The notes under the pieces were generated by a model. The model saw nothing but the letters and a program-made list of their open reading frames with translations. It did not search any database and had not been told where the DNA came from. Made by a program: the position numbers and the translations under genes. From Bacteroidales bacterium (GTDB lineage Bacteria > Bacteroidota > Bacteroidia > Bacteroidales > UBA7960), in the NCBI GenBank assembly GCA_003559855.1, contig PWJZ01000087.1, positions 1 through 42,487 of the forward strand: a stretch of DNA of 42,487 bases, read 5' to 3'. Positions 1 to 6,577 of this stretch are shown here, piece after piece. Position 1 is the stretch's first letter. Each line of letters starts with the position of its first letter.

Positions 1-2
1 GA

Positions 3-383
3 GAAACACTTATTCATGTTGAAGATTGGTACAGAGGTTCTGATAATACTAAGGAACAAGCCATGAAAATTTTTGGAGCAACAAACGAACCATTTGATAT
101 AACTGTTAAAATACCTAAAGGATTTGAGCACACTGGTTATGTTCATAAATCAGTAGGTGATTACGCTCCTCCTATTTTCATTGAATCAACAGCAGATTAT
201 GTAAAATATCAAATATTATTTACTGAAGGTAATTACGGATTCGGTGCTGTTGTAATGCAAAGAACACAGGTTATTGATCATACCAGTATATTTAGAATAC
301 AGCTATTTCATAATACAGAAAGATCTTGGTCGTGGATATATTTGAAATCTTTAGAAAACCAATTAAAAACTCTTTTTAGATAA
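3..383 (+). CDS. Hypothetical protein, 5' end cut by window edge
   Basis: The reading frame is open from the first complete codon of the window through the methionine at position 63 to the stop at 383, so the gene very probably begins upstream and only its last ~127 codons are visible. I do not recognise the family. The visible part is mixed polar and aromatic, with no membrane segment and no cysteine cluster. It ends two bases before the next ATG, so it is probably co-transcribed with the secreted protein that follows. Its place next to an Rhs tip makes a toxin tail or immunity protein possible, but nothing in the sequence proves that. An independent start at 63 cannot be excluded. Confidence 0.6.
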   Translation, partial: ETLIHVEDWYRGSDNTKEQAMKIFGATNEPFDITVKIPKGFEHTGYVHKSVGDYAPPIFIESTADYVKYQILFTEGNYGFGAVVMQRTQVIDHTSIFRIQLFHNTERSWSWIYLKSLENQLKTLFR

Positions 384-385
384 AT

Positions 386-1429
386 ATGAATAAGATATTT
401 CAAAACATAAATTTGTGTGCAATAATTGTTTTTTTTGTTTTTATTAATAACTCAATATTAAAAAGCGATACAATACCATCTGTTCACAAAACAATAACCA
501 TTAATGATAATACTGACTCTTTGATGTATTTTGTAACGGGTAAACTCTATAATGATGAAATAGAGTGGAGTAATATTACTGACACAATATATTATACAAT
601 TAACAGAAAGAATGTGTATTTCTATTCAAATGGAAAATACCATCCATTTTCTTTAAAAATAAGACCTTATGGATATTTTATTTTCAGTGATATAAAATTT
701 GGATTTTCTCATAAGGAAGATGAGGGTGATTATATATATGAATTCGGTTTCGACCCGCCACCTAATGCATTAATAATCAGTAATGGAAGAATATATAATT
801 ATATAGAAGAAATTGATACTATTTATAGCTATTTTTCCAGACATATAAATAATAGTCAAGAAGTTGATACTTTTTATCTAGCAAAGGAACTAGAGTATTC
901 ATATTTACTTAGGAAAATCAATCATAAACCTTTATTAAAAACAGGCAATAATAAAGAATTAAGAATAATATATGCAAATAAATGTGGTATGTATGCCGAA
1001 GAATTGCATCTTATGAGAGTTATGTTTCGGGGGGATTCAGCAAAAATATTTTTTTCTAAAATTAATACGGAAAAGGCTCAGAATATTGAAATAACCGATA
1101 TCGACAGTGCATGGTTGAGCAAGCGTAATTTAGAAACGTTAAGAGAAAGAATGAGCAATGTTGATTTTAAAAATATAAATCATTTGAATAACAATCATTG
1201 TCCTGAATTGTACAGACACGGTGTACGCAGATTTGAATATTTGATAGAATATAATTATGATAATAATTATTATTTTGCTATATTATGTGATCACTGGGGC
1301 AACATTTACCACGAAAAAAAGGAATTAAGAACAGATCTTTTAGAATTGAAATCAATATTTCATATTTTGCATAGGATATACTTCCGCACTCCATGGTGGA
1401 AAAGGTTATGGGAAAGTATTTTCGGATAG
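386..1429 (+). CDS. Secreted hypothetical protein, 347 aa
   Basis: Unrecognised protein with an N-terminal hydrophobic stretch (about residues 10-24) that looks like a signal peptide, so it is probably periplasmic or surface exposed. There is no lipobox and no further membrane helix. The mature part is rich in Asn, Tyr and Ile, with a tryptophan-rich C-terminus (motif TPWWKRLWES). The start follows the previous stop by two bases, which argues for one transcript. Codon use is very AT-rich, like the other island genes and unlike the core genes after 5.8 kb. It could be an immunity or cargo protein of the Rhs locus; that is inference from position only. Confidence 0.7.
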   Translation: MNKIFQNINLCAIIVFFVFINNSILKSDTIPSVHKTITINDNTDSLMYFVTGKLYNDEIEWSNITDTIYYTINRKNVYFYSNGKYHPFSLKIRPYGYFIFSDIKFGFSHKEDEGDYIYEFGFDPPPNALIISNGRIYNYIEEIDTIYSYFSRHINNSQEVDTFYLAKELEYSYLLRKINHKPLLKTGNNKELRIIYANKCGMYAEELHLMRVMFRGDSAKIFFSKINTEKAQNIEITDIDSAWLSKRNLETLRERMSNVDFKNINHLNNNHCPELYRHGVRRFEYLIEYNYDNNYYFAILCDHWGNIYHEKKELRTDLLELKSIFHILHRIYFRTPWWKRLWESIFG

Positions 1430-1457
1430 GGTTTAATAATTCAATACATCTTTACTT

Positions 1458-1943
1458 ATGAAAAAAACTTCAATTATTACCGTTTTGCTGTTGTCATGTT
1501 TGTCGTTTTCATTCAGCCAGGCTCCTTCGGATTCGATTACAGTTAAAAAAAGGTTTGGTGGTTACGTTTTTTATCAAGACGACAAGATGCTGAACATGAG
1601 GCAACTTATTAAAATAATGGAACCAAACGAATTAGCCTATAAAGAGATTAAGTCGGCACGATCAGCCAATACGATTGCCATGATTTTTAGTTACACTGGC
1701 GGGTTTTTAATTGGTTATCCGCTCGGAACAATGCTGGGTGGTGAAGAGCCTAACTGGACAATAGCTGGAATTGGTGCAGGATTAGTTGCTATTGCTATTC
1801 CGTTTGGCATAAAATCTAATAACCATGCCAAAAATGCTGTTGATTTTTACAACCGTGGATTAGAAACAGGCTCATTCCAGGATAATTATGAGTTTAACCT
1901 GGTGTTAACGGGAAATGGTATAGGAATAACTCTATTATTTTAG
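1458..1943 (+). CDS. Secreted/membrane protein of a small repeated Bacteroidota family, 161 aa
   Basis: Residues 1-20 form a typical signal peptide ending near SFSQA. The mature protein has a KKRFGGYVFYQDDKMLNMRQL segment, then two glycine-rich hydrophobic stretches (about residues 75-95 and 100-118) and a short C-terminus ending GIGITLLF. Proteins with this layout are common, often multi-copy, hypothetical proteins in Bacteroidota (recalled, not searched); no function is known to me. It lies 28 bp behind the previous gene. The last eight codons and the following intergenic sequence recur at 4822-4874, the only remains of a deleted paralogue, so the gene was once part of a tandem array. Confidence 0.75.
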   Translation: MKKTSIITVLLLSCLSFSFSQAPSDSITVKKRFGGYVFYQDDKMLNMRQLIKIMEPNELAYKEIKSARSANTIAMIFSYTGGFLIGYPLGTMLGGEEPNWTIAGIGAGLVAIAIPFGIKSNNHAKNAVDFYNRGLETGSFQDNYEFNLVLTGNGIGITLLF

Positions 1944-2503
1944 AAATATTCAGGTAAAATAAGAGACGTGCCATAAAGCACGTCTTTACATAACGCACTG
2001 AGCTTTGAATGCAGCGGTGCGCCAGCCAGCCCAAACAGCGGGCCGCGAGGGAGTGAATTAAAAAATGGCTGGAAATACGGCAAAGGCGATTGAAAATCGT
2101 TTGGTTAAAAACAAAGCTGACCACAAAACATAAATCAAAAATATAAAGTTCAAATAGCTTTGTTTTTAACCACTACTTTGCCAGTATTTCCGCCATTTTT
2201 TAAGAGCGGGCGGACGCATTGTTTGGGCTTGATTTTTTGTTACTTTTTCATCAAGGAAAAAGTAAAAACTTTTATCTTTACCATAATCATTTACGTTCTT
2301 TGACAACCATAGAAAACCCTGACAGTGAAATTATCAGGGAGTTCAGCGGAGTTTATCCCGACGACAGCCAGCGATTTTTCAACTTCTATTTATTTTAGTT
2401 TTTCTATTTAGTGTCTGTCTATAATGTCAAACTTTTTTGATTAACGAATATTGATTAACCCCGTAGAAAAATTTTCAACGGGGTAAACGATTTTTGATTT
2501 TAG
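1944..2503. other. Gene-free stretch built of repeat blocks
   Basis: No convincing gene. Block a (about 1923-2042) and block b (2053-2132) recur at 4825-4991 and 4729-4808, in the reverse order. Around 2237-2268 is a short inverted repeat (TTACTTTTT/AAAAAGTAA) of terminator type. An open stretch ending at a stop at 2396-2398 reads like the tail of a protein (…REFSGVYPDDSQRFF…) but has no start and may be a gene relic. From 2411 the sequence matches 42181-42242. Confidence 0.6.
1964..1985. repeat. Perfect 8-bp inverted repeat AGACGTGC/GCACGTCT
   Basis: AGACGTGC at 1964-1971 and GCACGTCT at 1978-1985 form a hairpin with a six-base loop just after the 161-aa gene. The same hairpin occurs at 4913-4934. 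It may act as a weak terminator for the upstream genes, but there is no T-run beyond TTT. Similar AGACGTGC palindromes are dispersed repeats in many environmental genomes (general knowledge, not checked). Confidence 0.6.
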
Positions 2504-2506
2504 AAG
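2411..2506. repeat. Repeat copy A (matches 42181-42242) interrupted by a hairpin
   Basis: The stretch starting TGTCTGTCTATAATGTCAAA and ending ATTTTTGATTTTAGAAGT matches the copy after the T9SS gene at 42181-42242. This copy carries about 30 extra bases: a near-perfect inverted repeat (ACCCCGT…ACGGGGT, 2457-2485). The Rhs core sequence begins directly after the repeat, so the repeat marks the recombination junction of the orphan tip. Confidence 0.65.
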
Positions 2507-3699
2507 TTGAGAGAAAATCCTGCTACATGGCAATCGTATGAGGGAGCTCTGCCTCCTGCCGTTTACGACAGAGGCTTTACAGGACATGAGCACCTTTACG
2601 GGTTTAATTTGATCAACATGGGTGGCAGGGTTTATGATCCCATCGTAAGCCGTTTCCTGAGCCCCGACCCGGCACTTGTCCCGCCCTTTGCGGGATTCAG
2701 GCACCCGGCTTCTCGCAGAGCTTTAACCGGTATGCGTACGTATGGAATAATCCGATGAAGTATGTTGATCCGGATGGGGAGTGGGTACACTTGGTTATTG
2801 GTGCAGTTGTAGGAGGTGTTGTTAATTGGATTGCGCATGGGGCAGAATTTACATGGGAAGGTCTTGGATATTTTGGAATTGGTGCTGTAGCTGGCGCAGT
2901 AGGAGGAATTGCAGGTCAAGCTGTTGCTGGAGCGGTCGGAGCTGCTGGCTTTGCTGGAGGGGCTTTAACTGGAGGAGCTGCAGGATTCTCTGGTGGTTTT
3001 GTTACAGGTGCTGGAAATGCTTGGATAGGGGGAGCTAGCTTTGGTGATGGATTAGTCTCTGGGTTGCAAGCAGGTGCGATTGGTGGATTGACTGGTGGAA
3101 TTATTGGTGGTGTAGCAGGAGGGATTAATGCAGTAAAACATGGTGGTGATTTTTGGACTGGAGATGGGGCTACTTTTGATGTATATGATATAGAAAGAAC
3201 TAGCAATAGAATTAAAACAGGTGAAGGTATGGAGTATTCGCAAGAATACGCTGAATATAAATCAGGAAAATGGTTTAAGGAACATGAAAAGCACGTAAAT
3301 AAATTATATTCTGATGGGTCCATTCCTCCAGGTTATACAAAAGATGGAGATATTGTATATAATACTGATATGTTGCCGGTTAGAGGATCAGCTGTATATA
3401 AATCTAGTCAAAGAGCAACAGATGTCTATTTATACAAAGCAGCATTTACTTCAAAAGAACAACTTTATTTTACTATGGGACATGAATATCTCCATGCAGC
3501 TTATTTTGCAACAGGACTACGGTGTACAAAAACTCACCGTGCAAATATTCGTCATTGGGAATATCATCAAGCTCTTGATTGGAATTGGCGAGTAGATTAT
3601 TATGGAGGAAGGTATTTTGATTATGAAAAATTTTATAACCCCAAGTATCATTATAATACTGTAGGATTTTATACTCTTATGTTTAGACCTTGGCTTTAA
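2504..3699 (+). pseudogene. Orphan, frameshifted Rhs C-terminal tip with HExxH metallopeptidase-like toxin domain
   Basis: Rhs/YD-repeat proteins carry a conserved core followed by a variable toxin tip. Here only the end of the core remains: from codon 2507 (TTG, right after a TAG at 2501) comes NPATWQSYEG, DRGFTGHEHLYGFNLINMGG and VSRFLSPDP. At 2711-2714 one base is missing: restoring a T gives SQSFNRYAYVWNNP and joins the frame to PMKYVDPDGEW at 2755. Beyond the core is a glycine-rich hydrophobic pretoxin region (about codons 8-125 of the second frame). It is followed by a ~185-residue tip with MGHEYLHAAYF, an HExxH motif (His243, Glu244, His247 counted from 2755), and a downstream HWEYHQ that could supply a third zinc ligand. 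The N-terminal thousands of residues expected of a full Rhs protein are absent. The tip itself is intact and could serve as donor cassette, or be translated from the ATG at 2755. Confidence 0.8.
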
Positions 3700-3824
3700 T
3701 AATTAAAAAAATAAAACTCTCATACACTAAAGTTCTAAAAAGAATACGTATTAATGATGAGATTTACATTGATTTGGAAAATAAAAAGCAAAAATTGACA
3801 AATATATATTTCGATAAAAATTAA
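3690..3824 (+). CDS. Possible 44-codon ORF between toxin tip and candidate immunity gene
   Basis: A TTG-started frame overlaps the last codons of the Rhs tip and runs 44 codons to TAA at 3822. The predicted peptide is basic and then acidic (…RIRINDEIYIDLENKKQ…). No ATG start and no clear ribosome site are visible; it may be the tail of a displaced gene rather than an active gene. Confidence 0.2.
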   Translation: MALIIKKIKLSYTKVLKRIRINDEIYIDLENKKQKLTNIYFDKN

Positions 3825-3847
3825 AACCTTAAAATGAATTTTACACT

Positions 3848-4558
3848 ATGAAACCACTATTTTTTATAAAATTATTAATTTATCTGTTTTTTTTAACAAA
3901 TATGGAAAATACTAAGAATAGATTTCTGAATTACGAAAATTACACTGAAAATCAGGTTTATTTGCCGTATGAATTGGAGCCTGTTGAAAGTAAAAACATT
4001 GTTAAAGATAGTGTTTTGGTGAGTATTCAAACCATGCTAAACTTTAAAGATGAGATGCAAATTAAAAATGATATGTTTAACATGTTGTTGAATCAAGGTG
4101 TTATTAACGGTTTGAACCAATATAATTATTTCAATAGGACCCCTCATGGATATAAAAATCTAAAAGAGTATATAGAAGATCGAAAACAAGCACTTAAACT
4201 ATATTACTTAGGCAGCTTGAAGATAAGTAAAAATTTTGATAGTCATTTAATCTTAGTTGTAAATTATAGAATTGAAGACATGTATACTACACTCAGACGT
4301 GTTATTCTTATGAATACACAAAATACACAATTGATGTCATTAACAGAAATATCTTCTTATTCTTGTTTTGATGGGGAAGCTAAACATAGTTATACAAATA
4401 TTTTACCTGATGGCACCTTTAATTTAATGGATAAAACTGTAAGCACAAATGTAATAATTATAGATGAAACAGGAGAAATAATAGACATAAAAGATGAGAG
4501 ATTATGGGTAGAGTTTTTGTTTGATAACCAAGGATATCTTTTAAAGGTACAAGAATAG
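3848..4558 (+). CDS. Secreted hypothetical protein, candidate immunity protein of the Rhs tip
   Basis: The 236-aa product starts with a hydrophobic signal-like segment (about residues 4-17) followed by a polar, Asn/Tyr-rich mature part without further membrane helices, so export to the periplasm or outer surface is likely. I recognise no family. Polymorphic-toxin loci place the immunity gene directly downstream of the toxin tip (established for Rhs/CDI systems), and this is the first full gene after the HExxH tip, same strand, 148 bp away. An exported immunity protein would fit a protease acting in the envelope. Base composition matches the tip. An unrelated cargo gene remains possible. Confidence 0.6.
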   Translation: MKPLFFIKLLIYLFFLTNMENTKNRFLNYENYTENQVYLPYELEPVESKNIVKDSVLVSIQTMLNFKDEMQIKNDMFNMLLNQGVINGLNQYNYFNRTPHGYKNLKEYIEDRKQALKLYYLGSLKISKNFDSHLILVVNYRIEDMYTTLRRVILMNTQNTQLMSLTEISSYSCFDGEAKHSYTNILPDGTFNLMDKTVSTNVIIIDETGEIIDIKDERLWVEFLFDNQGYLLKVQE

Positions 4559-4728
4559 CAATCCTATAAGATGTTTTAGCCCCTAAATATCCGGACAAAA
4601 GCATAGTAAAAACTCTGTACTTCTTTGTCAGATGACAAGAAACATAAAATATAGTAAATTTTACATTCTTAATTCTATAAAAAACAAAAGGGGTTGCCAG
4701 CCAGCCAAAATAGGCAACCGGCGAAGGC

Positions 4729-4808
4729 GTGAATTAAAAAATGTTTGGAAATACGGCATAGGCGATTAAAAACCGTTTGGTTTAAAACAAAGCTGAATAC
4801 AAAACATA
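4729..4808. repeat. Intergenic repeat block b, second copy
   Basis: GTGAATTAAAAAATG…ACAAAACATA at 4729-4808 is a diverged copy of 2053-2132. Here it precedes block a, whereas in the first copy it follows block a. This order is expected if the array was gene-a-b-gene-a-b and the second gene was deleted. Confidence 0.65.
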
Positions 4809-4821
4809 TTTTAATAGAAAT

Positions 4822-4845
4822 ATTGGAATAACTCTGTTATTTTAG
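4822..4845 (+). pseudogene. Relic: last codons of a deleted paralogue of the 161-aa protein
   Basis: ATT GGA ATA ACT CTG TTA TTT TAG encodes IGITLLF-stop, matching the C-terminus (GIGITLLF) of the 1458-1943 gene with a synonymous CTA to CTG change. The match continues through the stop into the 3' flank. Everything upstream of these codons has been replaced by repeat block b, so only the tail of the paralogue survives. Confidence 0.6.
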
Positions 4846-4991
4846 AAATATTCAGGTAAAATAAGAGACGTGCCGGAAAGGTCTGTACAGGAATTATGAA
4901 TATATAGGATAGAGACGTGCCATAAAGCACGTCTTTACATAACGCACTGAGTTTTGAATGCAGCGGTGCGCCAGCCAGCCCAAACAGCGGG
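4825..4991. repeat. Intergenic repeat block a, second copy with insertion
   Basis: 4825-4874 matches 1923-1973, and 4911-4991 matches 1962-2042, including the AGACGTGC hairpin (4913-4934). About 37 bp with a partial duplication of GAGACGTGCC separate the two parts. Confidence 0.65.
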
Positions 4992-5079
4992 CTGTCCCGA
5001 CTTTTTGCCGGGATGAATGCGATAAGGCTTAGAATTGCGCCCGAAGGGGATTATCCATCTTTGGCTGTGATTTTAGCAC

Positions 5080-5113
5080 AGACCCTTAGGATTTTTGGAA
5101 ATCCTAAGGGTCT
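5080..5113. repeat. 15-bp perfect palindrome (REP-like)
   Basis: AGACCCTTAGGATTT at 5080-5094 and AAATCCTAAGGGTCT at 5099-5113 pair perfectly around a four-base loop. No T-run follows on either strand, so it is more likely a dispersed palindromic repeat than a terminator. Confidence 0.65.
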
Positions 5114-5204
5114 CAGAATGGTTTGGGCTTAATTTTTTTATCCCGCATTTGCGGTAGAAAAAGTAAAAATTGAAAATATGAAATAAAATTCTTTAATTAA
5201 ATAT

Positions 5205-5428
5205 CACTACTGTCCGGTTAAAATCTTTTGAAACTCATGAATATCAATATTGATAACAATTTCATTAAAATTGACTATTTAGATGGTAATATTTATATTT
5301 CTTTTATGCCACTAAGACTCGAAGACACTAAGATACACTAAGAACCTGAGAATCAATACTATCAGCTTTGTGTTTCTTAGTGTCTTGGTGCCTTGGTGGC
5401 TATAATTAATTTTAATCGGACAGTATTG
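5205..5428. mobile_element. MITE-like element, 224 bp, with 20-bp terminal inverted repeats and 9-bp target duplication
   Basis: The left end CACTACTGTCCGGTTAAAAT and the reverse complement of the right end, CAATACTGTCCGATTAAAAT, agree at 18 of 20 positions. The element is flanked on both sides by ATTAAATAT (5196-5204 and 5429-5437), a clean 9-bp target-site duplication. There is no transposase; the longest frame inside is 34 codons from an ATG near 5238. The interior contains a further palindrome (5309-5402). It is a non-autonomous element that must be mobilised in trans by an insertion sequence with the same ends; the family is not determined here. Confidence 0.7.
5309..5402. repeat. Imperfect long palindrome of the GCCACCAAGG…CTTGGTGGC type
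   Basis: GCCACTAAGACTCGAAGACA-type left arm and CTTAGTGTCTTGGTGCCTTG-type right arm pair imperfectly and form a long hairpin inside the MITE-like element. Similar palindromes recur in many environmental genomes (recalled, not searched). Confidence 0.5.
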
Positions 5429-5440
5429 ATTAAATATATA

Positions 5441-5494
5441 TAAAAAAACCCTGAAAGATTGAACTTTACAATTTTCGTTTTCAATCTTTCAGGG
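5441..5494 (-). terminator. Rho-independent terminator of tRNA-Phe
   Basis: Read on the minus strand, CCCTGAAAGATTGA (5494-5481) pairs perfectly with TCAATCTTTCAGGG (5462-5449) and is followed by a run of seven T. It lies eight bases behind the tRNA-Phe gene. Confidence 0.85.
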
Positions 5495-5501
5495 CTGGTA
5501 G

Positions 5502-5574
<73 letters not shown>

Positions 5575-5811
5575 TTATTATTCTCTTTTTGAGCGGCACA
5601 AAATTAATCAAATATTTCTAATTTGCCAATCCATGTATTATTTTTTTAAAAAAACTTTCAGGCAACATACAACACTGAATTTATTCCTGTTCTCTAACGT
5701 TAGAAATAATATTTTAAAATTGCCAGTTTTAGTAAAAATAAAATAATTTCGCTGACAGCCCCTTAATTAGTATTTCATTCATTTTTATTCCTGTAATTCA
5801 ATATCCTTTAT

Positions 5812-5819
5812 TAATTTTG
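5812..5819 (+). promoter_or_regulatory. Candidate promoter for the coaX cluster
   Basis: TAATTTTG fits the Bacteroidota -7 consensus TAnnTTTG and ends 26 bases before the coaX start. A clear TTTG at -33 is missing. Confidence 0.4.
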
Positions 5820-5845
5820 AAAAAATTATAAACTATAAATCAACA

Positions 5846-6577
5846 ATGACCAGCCTGGTTATAGATATTGGAAACTCCTTAGTTAAAACAGCTTTTTTCG
5901 ACAACAACAAGATCCTTGATTCAAATGTCTTTGAATGTTTTACTGAAGAAATTGTAACCCAATTTTTGGATTCATATCAGGTTGATGCTGCTATTCTGTG
6001 TTCGGTAAAAGAATATAACCAGGATGCGGCTTTAAAACTGGAAGATAAATGCTTTTTTATCGAGCTTAACCATAACACTCCTTTACCTGTTAAAAATCAT
6101 TATTTAACTCCTGAAACATTGGGTATGGACAGGTTGGCAGCGGTTGCGGGGGCTTCGGTATTATATCCTGGCAAAGATGTACTTGTAGTGGATGCGGGAA
6201 CATGTATAACCTACGACATGATCACCTCAGATAAAGAGTATCTCGGCGGAAGCATATCACCCGGGCTGAAAATGCGCCTGAAAGCCCTGCATAATTTTAC
6301 AGGTAAACTACCGTTACTTGATATGACAGAAATTGATTCAATTTGGGGAAAAACCACTGAAGAATCAATTTTAACCGGTGTGATAAACGGTGTATTAGCC
6401 GAAACCGAAGGAATTATCAATAATTATCGCAGGATTTTCCCGGAACTGATAGTGGTTTTTTGCGGAGGCGACATCTTTTTCTTTGATAAAAAACTAAAAA
6501 ATAGGATATTTGCAAACGCAAAAATTGTTTTGTACGGATTGAATGAAATTTTAAATTATAATGTCCATCTGCATTAA
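5846..6577 (+). CDS. coaX: Type III pantothenate kinase
   Basis: Phosphorylates pantothenate with ATP, the first committed step of coenzyme A synthesis, in the cytoplasm. At 243 aa it has the normal CoaX length. Visible motifs of this ASKHA-fold family are the N-terminal phosphate-binding DIGNSLVK (Asp7), GMDRLAAVAGA (93-103), VVDAGTCITYD with the catalytic-type Asp116, and YLGGSISPGL. Start chosen at the ATG behind the candidate promoter; the protein begins directly with the nucleotide-binding strand as in relatives. It overlaps the next gene by 17 bp, pointing to translational coupling with the envelope cluster, an arrangement I recall from Bacteroidales. Confidence 0.95.
   Translation: MTSLVIDIGNSLVKTAFFDNNKILDSNVFECFTEEIVTQFLDSYQVDAAILCSVKEYNQDAALKLEDKCFFIELNHNTPLPVKNHYLTPETLGMDRLAAVAGASVLYPGKDVLVVDAGTCITYDMITSDKEYLGGSISPGLKMRLKALHNFTGKLPLLDMTEIDSIWGKTTEESILTGVINGVLAETEGIINNYRRIFPELIVVFCGGDIFFFDKKLKNRIFANAKIVLYGLNEILNYNVHLH

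Larger units (their letters stand above)
4559..5204. other. Gene-free repeat-rich stretch
   Basis: 4559-4680 shows nothing recognisable. Block b (4729-4808), the relic of a paralogue's last codons (4822-4845) and block a (4825-4874 and again 4911-4991, split by about 37 extra bases) follow. Then comes a strong 15-bp palindrome at 5080-5113 and a piece similar to 2222-2268 near 5122-5170. Confidence 0.55.

Noticed and set aside
2256-2398. Open stretch ending …REFSGVYPDDSQRFFNFYLF
   Set aside because: No start codon in context and upstream part is a common intergenic inverted repeat; at most a relic, so not listed as a gene.
2826-3323. Long frames on both strands over the glycine-rich pretoxin region
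   Set aside because: They are shadows of the repetitive GGN codons of the Rhs tip; composition (Cys/Trp/Ser or Pro/Ala runs) is that of a frame-shifted Gly-rich gene.
1944-5200. CRISPR array
   Set aside because: The repeats are few, long, unequally spaced and shared with gene tails; no regular spacer pattern exists anywhere in the window.
5205-5428. Complete insertion sequence
   Set aside because: No transposase frame; the longest frame inside is 34 codons, so only a MITE-like element is supported.
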